From Opisthorchis felineus (Eukaryota; Platyhelminthes; Trematoda; Opisthorchiida; Opisthorchiidae), in NCBI GenBank assembly GCA_004794785.1, contig SJOL01001034.1:192375-256374 (forward strand): a stretch of DNA of 64,000 bases, given 5' to 3'. The translations under genes were made by a program, and so were the position numbers. Below the pieces are notes generated by a model. That model was not told the origin of the DNA and did not search any database. It was given only the letters and a program-made list of their open reading frames with translations. Shown piece after piece: positions 42,450 through 56,200 of this stretch (position 1 is the first letter of the stretch; the number at the start of each line of letters is the position of its first letter).

Positions 42450-45400
42450 TGCACTATATTTCACAGCGCAAACATTTTTTTAAGTTTCCCCACTTACTGC
42501 GCCCGAAGCGGACTTCGTTTAGATTGAAGAACCGTGCATACATTCCAACAGTACAACATCTACATGATCGGGAGTTCCAGTACAACTGGAAGACATTGAA
42601 CAATATGACAGAGAGGTACTTTTCTGTCCAGTGCTCTCATGTTGTAAAGGCTCATTGGCACATGTAGGGACTTCCCAATACAGCTTGTGCAATACAGGTA
42701 AATTGGTTAAGCAGCTCATAAATCCTTGTTCAGTAAAGATCAATAAAATTCAGAAAGGCTTTCCTCCATATTGTTCTCCTTTACCATGTTATTTTATCTC
42801 GCACCTAACCACCATGAAAAGTTTTCATCATGGCGTTCAGAGGGATTATAAAACAACATTGCTTGACATACCACTACTGATAATTTTGGTAAAAACTGTT
42901 GGATAGCCAAGCTCCTCACGAGTGTTATGTCTAGAAAGACATTGCATCGTCTTAAGTTGTTGAATATGTCCCCTCCAGTTGGCTTCTCGCGAATGCTACT
43001 TCTATCTGCAATCTGTCCTATCGTGCAGAAAACCGATGCACTTCAGACGAAGTTTTGTGCAACATTTTCCACTTCGTTCGAAATAAATAAACCATAGTTT
43101 CAACCTCCCTATCAGGTAACCTCGGGTCTGATTCACCGGGAGTTCACTGCAACCACTTTATGTTTTAAGTCGATTGTTGTGAAATTTGTTTCAATTAAGG
43201 TCCAACTGGAAAAGTCTGTCTCAAGTTCGCGATCGAAAGACAAAGCAGACATTTCCTGGAGATCTGCTATTTTTTCGAAACAGGGTCGTTTTCTGAGTGT
43301 TTGCTCGTGAACTGTCCCAAGTCTGTGGCTCTCCAATAAGAGCAGTATCACCCCAAAGACTGGGGTCTGAGTTATATTTCAAGATAGACGTTAACCAAAA
43401 TGGTCTGAGATGACTTTGCTGAGGGTGGAAATTAACAATTTTTTTGCAAAATCGATTCTTATTGTGAACTGTCCTTACTTCGAGGGGGGGGGGATTTCAC
43501 ACTACTGTAAATGAAGTCGAATGACCGTATGAACCCTGTAGGGAATGATTGCTCTTCGGACGGGTCTGCGCTGGGGTGTCTGTATAACCTTAGGTTTAGG
43601 AATTAACAAACCTCATAAATGGGTGACATTTGACCATGCTAAGCGCAGAGGAAGTAGTTTCCCTGTCAAGTACTGTTCTTCTATCCATCGCTTGCACACA
43701 GACTTGTCTTTAAGTCTTTCTTGATAATGAGCTCAGACGAAATTTCCCTGAAAACGTGGTAAATGATCATCACGTGGTGTGAATTACCTTTTTATTGAGA
43801 CCTAGTATTCTACAGTTATTTAAGTACATGTATTGCATTTTTCTAAAGCCCTACATTTGGAAGGCTTATGTGACGGCATTTAAAGTTTCGCACTCTCTGG
43901 AAAAAACAATCCTAAGCTAGAACAAGCCTCAGAAAAGACCGTTGTAAGTCAGTCCCATGGGACGTATTTTACTAGCAAACCCAGCCCAGAAAAGAATCCG
44001 CATACAAATCGTTTGGTCAACACTTAAGATGCTTCTCTAGAGGAAAACATTTGTCTCAATGTACAGGAATTAGTTGTATTTGAAGAAATGGAGACTGTTA
44101 ACTGTGCCTCTTTCTTAGGATCTTTGGATGTCTGAACACCCTTAAGAATCTATAACAGTAGTAAACATCAGAACTCGTTTAGACCTCCATTCCCAAGAAA
44201 GTTTAGTGGACTCCTGGAGAACGGAAGCTATGGTTTAAGGATAAAATCAGCGAACGGTAGGTAGATGTTCAAAAAGCTGACAAGCTGCTGACTCAGAGAT
44301 GCTGCACCAGCATGTGTCGTGCCCGATTTATCCCCGGCATAAGAACGTTTAAGATGCATGAATGAGATTAGGTACGTAAATAGTGTTACAGAGACTGTAA
44401 ATCTGAGTAACCTGAAGAATTTTCCGCGTCACCATAAAGAGACCCCTAATAAAGGGCCCTGAAGCCGGTCTCGTGCTTCCTAATGCTCTAGGATGCGGAA
44501 GTCCACATGAAACTATATTGCGCAGTTTAACTGTGCCACGGTGACTGCATGACCTACCGAAATTTCGACTTCCATATAACGGCGTAATTGTGAGATCACA
44601 AGCAAAGCACATGGTCGTGTAAGGCCGGAACAGTACCGTAAACGAACAGAATCCAAAGAATGTGATAAGAAAACATTGATTTCAAATAGAGATCAGTGCT
44701 ATTGAATTCACTCTTTCCAATCCGTGTTCGATCGTGAATAATTCTGTGAGAGTAGGAAAGGGCCTAGAGTGAGCCGGTTATTTCTGTTTAACAAAGTAGC
44801 TTGGCTCGTCCCTCGATCATGAGGAAATGATATGAAACTTTCACTCAGCGGCGATAATCAAAGTGAAAAGCACTCGTTTCACATTTATACAAGCTCGCAG
44901 GTACTGCAGATAATATAGAATGAATAAAACCACCTGGCAGACTGGAAGTCAGTGTCCTTTCACAGCAAATCTGAAGATTTATCCACTAGCAAATACAGTA
45001 GTCCTCCTCAACAAGGACGATCTTCCAAACGATCCGACTTTGGTTGAGGCCCCTCCTAGGAGGGGGCGATGACGATATCAGTCAAAATAGCACCACAGAT
45101 TTTGACAAGAATACAGTGCCACTCCAAAACTACTGCGATAATGTCGTAGCCTTGGCCTTACAACCTGTAATATAACAAGTGTCCTCTTTTAAGAACCTTC
45201 CTCTCTCAGGTGAACCGCCATCATGGTCCTAGTAAAATTCCACTGTTATGCAAATTTCCATTGGATTTGAACAACGGGCTTTCGATTTGGCCCAAGTTTG
45301 TGCTTAATCAAATTGTGGGTATTTCAGTCTCCTGTGAGAGCTGTGGCCAGTGAGAGACAACTTTATATAGGAGCATTTTAAGGCTGTGTTAAGTCTGAAA

Positions 45401-46260
45401 GATCGTCTAAACAGTTGACGGGTGACAACACTGAGGTGTATGGTCTGGCATAATCAGAAGATACTCTAGTTTAAGGTTCTGCTTTACTGTGAGCTTTGAA
45501 TGCTGAACTCATAGTTGTATAGTTTTATTTGTCCATTTCTGGGGAGACCACTCTCAGGCAATGCCGTTAGAAGGACTATGAAGCGGATTTTCATAGTGAA
45601 CATCCTCTCAAAAGAAACCAGCTTACAGAAGAGGACGCTTTTGTTTGGTTATTAGAGGTAGTCTGTTGAGCAAAGATAAATACGCAGTTCTGTCATCATC
45701 ACGTAATATTTTTGGTATCTAAAAGACTTCAGCATTGGATGATAGCTTCCTAAAAGTGGTCGTACAGTTTGTAAGGGCTTAAATTAACTTAAACCTACGA
45801 CAGTAGTACAGAAACTGGGTTTCCGAACTCTGCCGAATTACTTACAGTAACCCCAACAAAACTGACCCTTAAGGCTTGACAAGATGACGGATGGAGGCAA
45901 AATGCCATGTTAGAATACATCGCAAGGGAAAATACATGAAATTTCTAAGAAAATGGAGGAAAAATCGGAACGCACCGTTTGGTTTCACTTCTGGGCCAAA
46001 CATTTTAGTGTGAAAGTCGGCGCCAGATTAACTTTCTATATTTCGCCTTCTATATTTTTACTTGGCAACCTATTTGTGATTGAACTCAGGTCACCTAGAC
46101 ACTGGTCCACGATGTTTTCATCTGTTATTCCCTGTGAATATATCTAAGGTCTGCGCACTTTCCAGTGAAAAACGAGCACTCTAACCTGTATGTAGACACT
46201 ATGATCCATGCAGTTCTCACTGGAGCGGATCATTTCTGTGCAAGAACAGTTGATGACCAA
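42450..46260. other. No supported gene
   Basis: There are only short chance frames. A poly-G run is near 43483-43493, and a perfect CCCCTCCT/AGGAGGGG hairpin is at 45050-45065. Confidence 0.4.
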
Positions 46261-46457
46261 TGCTGAATTTAGCTCAGTAGTTAAGGCCGGGGGTTATGTG
46301 GTTCAAACCCAACCCCGGCATCTTATCTGCTCCTCTCCAGGCTAGGTCAACCTAGTAGTATCGCAGCTCTCGTGTTTCCTTCGGGCGGCATGGCAGGTAG
46401 ACGCCAAAAGGGTGTTGTAGCTGGACAGTTATTCATTTATTTATTTATTTATTCTTT
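46261..46457 (+). mobile_element. tRNA-derived SINE (+) with TTTA tail
   Basis: A box TAGCTCAGTAG near 46270, B box GGTTCAAACCC near 46301, tail CTCCAGGCTAGG and CAGCTCTCGTGTTTCCTTCG as in the copy at 3240. It ends in about six TTTA units (46431-46457). I could not find a target-site duplication. Confidence 0.8.
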
Positions 46458-46459
46458 TA

Positions 46460-49400
46460 TTTTTGGCATCCCACAATAAGGGTGGTTAGACAAAGGCTCC
46501 TTCCTAGGAACTGCTAAAAGATCTTCGTCACGCTTGTTGTTTACTGCGCTATTCTTTGCCCCGTATTAAATTTTCTCTTTAGATATTTCTCTTTAGATGC
46601 TCCTACTGGCAAGAAATTACACAGAGCTGTTCACCGTTACCGAACCGTTAACCCGTTGGGCCAAGAAGTTTGGATACCCCGCGGTTACATTTCTATATTA
46701 AAGTGTTGCAGATAACATGTATTGGTCTCAGTTCTATTATCATGCAAATAAATTCCAGTAAACTGTTCAAAGTGTTTTCGTAAGGAATGTCCTGGTGTCT
46801 TCGAGTGCAAGCACGCTTCTGCGGAAGCAACCTTAACTACTTGTAGATCTTGTCCATATTTGCACGTGCAAAAGTGATTGGGTGAAGCCAGTATTTCTGG
46901 AGTGACATGCTTGAAAACTGGATACAATACGATACCGACCTGGTTTTAAGCTATCATAACTCCTTGATAGACATCTCGAATAAGGAGGATCAGGTTGAAG
47001 TGATGAACTCCAGCTGAATATTGATGAAGAGCACTAGGCAGTAGAAAACATATATTCACGACTACAACGCAGTAAGCTTCTTCATCTATATTTCGTCTGT
47101 CAGCGGTGGCAAGCAGTTCACTGACAGTTCATTGCGGTAGTGCGAACTCACGATAATCGATTCACTGTCTTTAACAAATAATGCTAGGTGACGTGTATGG
47201 TTGACCAGTTCGACGAAAATCAAATGCCATAACAGGGAATCAGTCACGTGTTCGGAGTGATCAGCAGACAGACTTCCGGTGTTTTATAAAGGCAGTTGAT
47301 TGGGATGTTGTACAGACCCTGTACAACACTGAAGAAACGCGCGGTGAATTGTTTGCCTATGAGGGAAAGCTACAATATGCTCAGCACAGCCAAGTTAAGT
47401 GAAATCAACGCAAGCTATTGCTTTTCAAATCCTTGTGCGATGGAACTAATTGGAAACTGTCACTTGGACGACTTGACTTCTGGACAACATTTGAATTCAG
47501 TGCGTAGGCGAAAGCAGTTGAAGCCGCAGCGAACAGATAGCACAGGCAAGTCACGGCTTTTTATAGTTCTTATATGTTTGTCTGGTGCCTTTACAGATTT
47601 TTATCGGCCCAGTTAAGGTCCCTAATAGAATTCGACTCCTTTTATTCATCGGCTTTCCTCTTATCTGACAACTCAGTCTGTAACTGGTCTTTCTTTTAGG
47701 ACTGGTTATCTGTGCATGGCAGTCGCAAGTGTTAGGCTATACTTTTCTCTCTATATCTATCACTCCTCTGATATGACCGACTTTGCTTGCCTTTCCCGAA
47801 ATCGCAGCATAAACAGCGCTGTAAATTTAACTCCTGTTCCGGTATCGACGGGCTGGGGAGGTAAACAATCTTTCTTGGCTCAGTAGAAACCAAGTTGGTA
47901 GTGCACGTTTAATGGGTCGTGGCAGTCGGTCTATCCCACAAGGCAGTTGGTTTAATGCGCAGGTATTCAGAGGTCCAATTGCAGATGTTAAGGTCATATT
48001 AAGGGTTCAGGTGATCTGGTGTATGAACACTGCCATTTTAAGCAGAAATATATAGTCTAGCTGGACTTATTGATTCATATTTTCTCTTACACGAAAAATC
48101 GACCAAACTTGTCGGTCGAACACAACTCAGTGAAGTTCATAACCAGACCATGTATCGATGACCGCATGAAAATAGTGTCCTTTGAAACCCATTCGAGTCA
48201 CAGACTGACCAAGCAACATTACCACAACACTGTCAGCTAGGTTCTACGAGAAACTGTTTTGAAAATACAAAACAATGGGGCATGAACATAATCAAACTCT
48301 CACTGACACATGAGACTTCTCATATTTCATGTGGAATTTAGGTTTTTCAGTGTATTTAGGAGATATCATGGTTAACAAAAACTTTAAATATGGGAAGTTG
48401 TCAACTCTTGATCATTAGTTTCTAAAATATATACTTCTGGAAGCATCACAACTCGTTGGCCTGAACAATGGAATCCGACCACTGGCAGGAGTTTTACTGC
48501 CAGTTTTACGATTCGATAGATGCGTCTGGGTAGGTGAGTTAGATGAGGTAGATGAGTTATCTAAAATCTTTCCGGATGGAATGTTTCACGGGTTCCTCTC
48601 AATCCTGTATTTGGAGAACACCTAGCTTTTCTGTAACTCACACAGTATACGAGTCCCAGCTATTCTATTCGGTTAAAGTTGACGACAATAACGATATCCA
48701 AATCTACAACTGCAACACACTAATTGAACACCAACGGCCACGCAGGTTTCTCACGAGGAAGGGGCATTCTGGCAGCATTTGAGATGCCGTTGACTCCACT
48801 TGGCACCAACGTGTGATAGATCAGGGTACAATCAATTATTCCTGAAGTTATTCGAACATTCTACGGACCCCCAGCTGTTGGCTTTCCAGCACGACCAACC
48901 ATTACATTGTAATGACATTCTGTATAACATAACGAAGCCCCACAGGATTCTGAGCTGGTTCTTCTTTTTGGCTGCATAATTGTCGTTCCCATGAAGAAGG
49001 GACTGAAAGATTGCCAAATACATAGCCGGATAGGCGGGATTCTTGATCTTTGGTATATTGTTAAAGGTATAAGTTTTATGAACCGAAAAAGGACACTTCG
49101 TTTTCTTCTAGGGTTCAAGAGTAGAACAGTTTTTGTGTTTTACTCTGAATCTCGTGTTTTTTCATTGATCTGTCGAACACTTTCCGTAACCAACAACCTA
49201 GCTTCTAGTGTGCTGTTCAAATCCTCAACGAGCTCATCTGTAACTGGATAGGCTTCACAATATTAAAGCTGAAACTATGGCACTAAACCTCTTATATTGC
49301 ACTCTTCCTCCGAGTTCCAAGGGAGGTTGCAAGTGCATTCAAATTGGCCTGGTGGATCGAAGGTTGACGAAGTCAGGACAGGCCATTCCGAAGGAATATT

Positions 49401-52400
49401 GCTCCGTTAGAGGTCCCTCAGCAGATTTTCAAGTCAGCAGTGGCCTAGTGAAAATTCCTCAGCAGTAGGCTCACCAGATGAAGAGCGGCCCTTGTTTGAC
49501 CTTTACTTACGTTCTAAGCGTAGTTATCAAAGATTTCATGCAACTGATTGGGCGAAAAAACGTCGAAGAACAACTTACCTGGCTTGTGTCGCTCATCATA
49601 ACAATCGTTGCCCCACGGCGGGATGTGAATTGCCTGATTCTAAAAAAAGATCAGTCCCAAAACTAAATTAAAATTCCTAGCAGAAGCAACGGACTCGGTC
49701 TTGATTACCCTTCCTCTCGTTTAAGGATGAAAGTCTCGAGCTTGTTCACGGTCTGATAAGACTCATGCGAAGTATTTGGAAGGTGAATGAAGTGTCATAG
49801 GGATCGCAAGTACCTACTACCGTTCATGTCTTCAGGCGAGGTACTGGATGTGAATAAGAGGATCATCGGAGTGTCCGTCTAGTCGCACTCGCTTTTGGCT
49901 TTCTACCAGTTACCAACCTACGCAAGCTTATCAGCACTCAATAGGAGCAGAGTCCCGAAAATTAAACGGGTTTCTATCTGAGCTGTTGCTCCGATGATCA
50001 TATCTTTACCTTCTAACAGCTTCCATAAATCCGTCTAGCTTATACCGTATGATCGGCTCTCATAGACATGGGAGGGAAATCCTCTCGGCATTCTGACACC
50101 ATTTTCTGTGCTTTGCGACAATGGGGGGAAATCATGAACGCTTGTTTTACCTGGACCGCTTCAAGCGACCCATAGATTAATTTGTTAACGTGCTACTGTG
50201 CCTTAACATGGATCGTTACATTGCACACGCCAGTGGTCCCACGCATGGCATTATGCTGGCGATTTTCGCGTAGACTTAAGTGGAAACATCCAACATTTGT
50301 TTCACGTCAGAAGGTGAAACCCTACGAGCTCAGTCAGGGATCAAAAGAGATGGTGCACTGCAAGACACCGATAGAATAGCCTGTAATCTTTAAGGATCAG
50401 CCGTCTACAATACCATAGAGAAAATTGGGCTTGCGCCTGGTGTGACGAGGCCCGCTAACTGCAAGTAGCAACTAGGTTAAAACTGGGACGATCGCAGGAA
50501 TCAAGCATGTGAGTAAAACTAATCTCCAAAATCACTCTGTGCATCCGCGAGAAATGTCACGACTTTTTTCTCCTGTGTGTTAAGGTGTTAGTCACAGAAG
50601 GTTGTTGCACAAACCCTCCGGTAATTCTTGCTTGGCATAGGTCCTACCAGAAGCGACCAAATTTAGCAGTGGTGTGCAAGCGAATGTGGTCAGCTTCTTC
50701 AAACCTAAGACAGCCTTCTTGAGCACTGTTCTTCTTTATGCCGCGTCAATGGTGCCAGCAGAGCTCTTAACTAGGACTCTACCTTCACAACCCTATGGTC
50801 TGACAACAGAGTTGTTTCCAAAACTAGGAAGATGCTTGCCTGTTCGATTTTCACTTCCATGAATGTATGGGAATGATGTAAAGACATGTGAAGAACCACT
50901 ATAACCAAGGGTAAACTTCTGACGAAAATAATGATGAAAGCAGGTGTTGCTGTCATTGTAACAGCCGTTCCTGAATGTAGTGGGACAAATGGCTCTTTTG
51001 AAAGCCCAAATGGAGCCACCATAGAATTCTCAGCTGTCGCACGTACTCTGAAAGCTCAGTATTCGAACCATATTTGGTCAGGTTGTTATTCAACATATGG
51101 TCTTTGATTCGCCAACTCTATCGTTTTCCCTTCATGTCAAATACGCCCAACACATCTCAGCAAAACTCCTCGCACACGTATACGAGACTTGTCTATGATA
51201 AAATCAGTTGGTTGTTAAAAGTGAACTTACCGGCAGAGTTCATACCCAGTAGTCACACCACTGATCCACGAAGAAATTGTCCCAAATCCATGGGTATCAG
51301 CTTTAGAGTCAATCAGTGGGTGTGCAACCAAGTAATGAACAATAAGATTGTGGGTAGAATCATATAGACTTCTCCAGTTTTATTTCAAATGAGTAGCAAC
51401 ACTGAACTTTCAAATACTTGTAGTTTTTACTGTTAGACCTACTACTGGATCTTCCATGCCAGTAGATGCTGTTACGGTTGACCGAAGTCCAAACATCAAC
51501 CAGATAGTTAGGCGTTAACTCGTTTCCTGTATACGTACAGGGTTCAGCGGCTGGTTTTCAAAACTTTCAAATGCAATTAAATTTAACGCGCTTGTTTGTG
51601 CCACTCAGACATTTCAAACCGTTCCACCGGTGCATTCTACACCCTGCCACTGGCTCACTTTGCTGTAAGATATATTAACTGGGAAAAAAATATTTGGTGG
51701 TATGTGTTACAGTACTGCCATAGGAGGAGACAATTTTGACAGCACACTTCACTACAATCCTTCGCTCTCTTTCGAGTAAGTTAGCAATCAAGGAACCAAA
51801 GGGCAGCTACTATCTTGTTTTAGATACGGCTGAGTTAACCGCAAAGCGGTTAACCACGATAGTTGCATCTTACACCGTTGGTCCAGGTTTACCAGCTCAT
51901 TCTCAAGCTAAGTGGCTGATGCACCTGGCCCTCTATCCTGCTGTATCAGTGGGCGCCTCTTGACTGGGAACCTAACCTTCGGTACATACATAACGCGATT
52001 TGTTAGGTGACGTGACAGCTACACTACGGACGAGGACTAGGAGGTTTGGAAAATTACAATGAAGCAAACTTACAAAAACTGGCCCCATATGGAATAACCG
52101 ATTAAATGCAGTTTGTTCGATGTCATATGAGGATATATGTTAGCACTAGACGAAATAGGCTGGTGAGGATTGCGAAGATGAACTGGTGTGTAATTCATAC
52201 ATGCAAATATTTTCAAACATCTGCCGTTTCTACTTCATGCGAAGCACCTCAGTGTACCTCACAAAGGCTTTCATCCCGGTACAGAAAGCTAGGAGTGCAA
52301 TTCATATTAATCTCCCACTCAAGAAGAAATATTCAGCTTTTCGAGGCAGTTTGGTATCCATCTTGATGAAGAGCTGCTGCTTTTATAGATTAACAATAAT

Positions 52401-52895
52401 AAAACATGACGGAACTTATTGTCAGCACTGGGGACGTATTCGGCCAGATAGAACCACAACGTTTGCCTTAGTTTCTGCTTTGGAAGATATTAGCGAGAGA
52501 CGGAATGGACATGATAAATAAATTACAACCACTAAAAATACTAAACGTCACCCTGGCCTTTATTTGGCAAAAATTCCTAACGCCAGTAGTGTGATAAGAT
52601 TAAAATAACGAGCTGGCAACCGGGCCCTGTCCGGTGAGTGCGGTCCCTAGACAGTTTGCAACAAAAACATGAAAACAGTGACTGAACGGTCGCTGAAAAC
52701 ACAGAAGCGCTTAGCACATCTCACTACCTGTCTTACTGCTTGTCTTACAATTTCAGCAGCACACCACCGGTTCCGCCGTTCTTGAGACTTATCAGGTAGC
52801 GTTGTCCTCGAGTTTCCATCAACCTTATGTTCTACTTGAACACCACATTGCACATAATCAGTGAAATATACTCATTTGAAAATTACACTGGTGTT
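46460..52895. other. No confident gene
   Basis: It contains weak coding-like frames at 47296-47616 (+, with a GC-type AGGCAAGT site) and 52381-52521 (+), neither recognised. A repeat segment at 50210-50290 matches 37115-37200. Confidence 0.4.
50210..50290. repeat. Segment repeated at 37115-37200
   Basis: See the partner copy. The shared core is GCACxCGCCAGTxxxCCCAC followed by GCATGGC. Confidence 0.5.
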
Positions 52896-52899
52896 AAAA

Positions 52900-53062
52900 G
52901 GGGCTAAGCTGAATCTCTCATCTACGATATCCTTCAACTGACTGTACGGCCAAATGAATTTTATGCATCACATTCAGGTGAAGAAAATCATAAAGTGGAG
53001 ATTCAGCTGCAATTCAGTTGAGCCTCCCGTCGACACCAACTTAGCTTTCAAATAAGTGTATC
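52900..53062 (+). repeat. Interspersed repeat family R, 3' part
   Basis: It ends GATTCAGCTGCAATTCAGTT, GAGCCTCCCGTCGACACCAA and AAATAAGTGTAT, matching the family's 3' end. It is followed tail to tail by the 5' part of another copy on the minus strand. Confidence 0.65.
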
Positions 53063-53099
53063 CCATTAAATGCGCGAAAGTTGGTGTTCAAGTAGAGCA

Positions 53100-53202
53100 T
53101 AAGTTTGATGAAAAATCTGAAAATACGCCTATCCGGTGAGCCGCAAAAAGGAAGAAAGCGGTCGTGAGCTTTCAGCAACCTTATGAGTAGGGTTTCTGTC
53201 AA
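53100..53202 (-). repeat. Interspersed repeat family R, 5' part
   Basis: The minus strand starts TTTTCTTGACAGAAACCCTA then CTCATAAGGTTGCTGAAAGC and TCACGACCGC, the family's 5' end. Confidence 0.65.
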
Positions 53203-56200
53203 GAAAATTTACTGTGAGGCGTTCATGCTTCAGTTTTTATATTTCTGAATGACACTGTGCACCTGGTAGCCAAAGCTGTCTCAAGATGTGGAGAGCACAG
53301 TACGACAAAATATGGGAGTCCGTTTAATCTAGCATTCACAAGCGCATCTGCGGATTTATCGGTCCGCCAAGCACAGTTTCCTCACCACTATTGACAGCTG
53401 ATCAGATCAGCCACAGTTGGCCGTGATGTGCACAAGATGTTATTTCGCCCTTGCAGCTAAAAACCTGGTGGTCTAGAATATCTGGTAAGTTTATTTCTCA
53501 GGCAGCGTTCAATATATTCAGGCAACAAAAGCGTCCTCTGTTCAAAGGTTGTTGCTCCCATGGAAATTCCCGTTTATTGGCAAGTGACAACGATTACGCT
53601 CGCACTAGGAAAGCGATTACTGATTGCTAGTACAATTGTGCCCATTAAGCTAAGCACAGATATGGTATCATATCATATGGTATCATTACTCACTAGACTG
53701 GACGCTGGCCTGAGTCAGTTCGCTCAGCTATAGTTACGCGCCGTAGATGAAGTCGCGTGCTTGGCGCAACCAGCTGCTTCAAGACCGGACAGAAAGGTCA
53801 TTGCTGTAGGTGCATTGTGTTCTAATTATATCAGTGGATTTGACAGTGTTGACAGAGAAGTTTTGCTCCAAAGTTTGTCGAACTATTTTAGCTGAATGAT
53901 ATTGTTTAACCGTTCCGACAGATAAACCAGAGAACCAGAGAACAGCTTACCGGTGGATGCATTCAACCACGTTTGGTCAATCCAATCCAAGAGTGTGACT
54001 TACGGTTTAAGGATGAATGGCGAAATATCTTCATTCTCCAAACTACAACTTTCCTGTCCTATGCTACTATCTTTCCCCTACTTTTCATGAAAAACGTGGG
54101 CCTGTGTGAATTCGGCACCCGAGACCCCTCTTCCAGATTAAGTACCTCGATCATAGTTTGTTGCGGCTATCTCTCTTCCTAAGCTTAGGTAAAGGTTTGA
54201 CAAAAACATGAGAATATTTTTTTGTGATCGTTTTCACCTCCTCAGTATCCAGTCTCTCGCAGGCTATGTTTTCTTTGGACCCATCCCAGATAAATTTTGA
54301 CAGCAGTCCACTTATCAATGCGAATGCCTCACTCCTGGTTCTAAACGCCTGAGTGTGACTCATTCCTGAAAGCTCAACCGTTCCCTTCTTTTTTGCTGAA
54401 AATCCACTTCACTCTTGTGTACTGTGTTGTCTTCTACAGTCTTATTCTTTATCTTCATCTGGTTTTTCATCACCAAAGCCACTGATCAGTTATTTAATCT
54501 CCCAAGCTCCCAGATAATCAGAACTGTGACGTTGTCTCAAGTAGCCTTCAAAGTCCAAGTGACTGTGAACTCTCGAAATACTTTGGCACTTGCTCAGGCC
54601 TCACAAAAAATTAAAGGCGGGTATCCAGAAGGCATTACATTAGACATTCTCACACCTTCTATCGACATCTTAAACCTTTTTTAGCTAAATGTTCAAATAA
54701 TCTTGCGAAATCCCGTCATCCATCAAATAACCGAGTATCTTCTGACAATGAATGATGGCCTGAGGAAGCCACCAAGCTGCCTAACATAAATTTATTTCTC
54801 CTCTACTAAACCACCAATCCATTTTCACATTCTGTTATTATATTTGTCGAATCACAGGTAAAGTGCTTAAAATACATGCTAAAATGCCAGCTCTGGTATG
54901 AATAACGCCCTTTAAATTGGTATTGATCCAAGCTACATGGTAAGGTTATTACTTAATTTGGGTTGTCACTTTTATTTCCTGTTCACTCAAGCGATTCGGA
55001 ACTATCGGGCTACGTAGCAGTGCGTATACACAAATATGTCCATAACTGTTACTGTTGTGATATGCTGAGCAGGGACTGAGTTGTTATCTCACTCTGGAGG
55101 GACAAGCTCTTATACGAAACGGTTATGAGGAAAATTTTCAAATGTGCGGCTCAGAAGTTCCAAAACAATAAAAGGTGCAGGTCAACTCCAAAGACGTGTG
55201 CGGAAATTAATAAGTTGGCTGAAAAGAAGTGGAAGAGTTCCATGCTTTAACCACAGAGTTCTTGAAAAAATTCCAAGTGGATTATAAGTTTAGGTCACAA
55301 GAACAGGTTAATATGAAGTCTGAAGCATTTTTAGGGCTATTTTCAAGATGATCGTGTCTACAGTCACTAGTTTCAAGGTCTACAGACGAGCAAAGTTTGA
55401 AATATTGCTATTACCATTGTGGAACTGCATGTGTCTATTTCAAAAAAGGTTTGGCAGTATTCATAGGTCACCGCGCCCGAGGGGTGGCTCTATCTTTCTT
55501 GTCTCGGTACAGTTAACTCGTTCCTGAGGTCGACAGACGTGTGACAGATAGATTAACCCTCTTAATCCAATAATTTCTAGTCATTTATGGAAGGATGCTT
55601 CTGGAGTTCGTCATGGTTCCGGTCTTTGTCTGATTACTAGGGTGACAGTTTGTAACTGCAGTTCGTCGTGCAACTGCAGCTAACCCCTACTAAAGAAGAA
55701 AATCATGAATATTATGAAACATTCATTTTCTAAAACTGATCACCAATTTAAGTAATCTTTGTTCGAAGATATTACCTCTGCACTCCTCACGAAAGGTCTA
55801 TAATGGGTATGGACTGCATCAGAATGCGCGTGCCGCACTATCTCACTCACCTGGCCGATCATATCACCAGCAAAATACCAAGCACTTCTGGCGCGTGCGT
55901 GCACTGCAGCCCTCCTAAACCAGTCTGTTACACGTACACGTTTGTACCCGGGGCCGGTGACAAACTTACTCACACTTACGTGGCTATCGACGTATGTGCA
56001 CTGTGGTCAATGCACCGACAATGCGCAACTCTGCAAACAAGTTGGCACGTGAAAAGTGCACTGTTTGAGTCGGATAATGAAACATCACTGCCCACCATAC
56101 GGCGCGTCTCGAACTGGGATTTACCTGCTTTAAAAATAGAAAGAAAAGACAGTGAAACTGGTTGCTCGACCAACACTGAGATTTGTCGCCTGAATAACAA

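Noticed and set aside
47296..47616. 106-codon + frame with an AGGCAAGT site
   Set aside because: Two frames are equally open in its first half, no family is recognised, and the GC-AG donor has no partner acceptor that I can support.
49555..49650. Minus-strand exon pair with a 35-bp intron (GTAAGT...AATCAG)
   Set aside because: The splice signals look good, but every frame meets a stop within about 30 codons and no homology is seen. GT-AG pairs at this distance are common by chance.
54415..54684. Hydrophobic + frame after a good pyrimidine tract
   Set aside because: The alternative frames after the same acceptor stop early, and the open one resembles nothing known.
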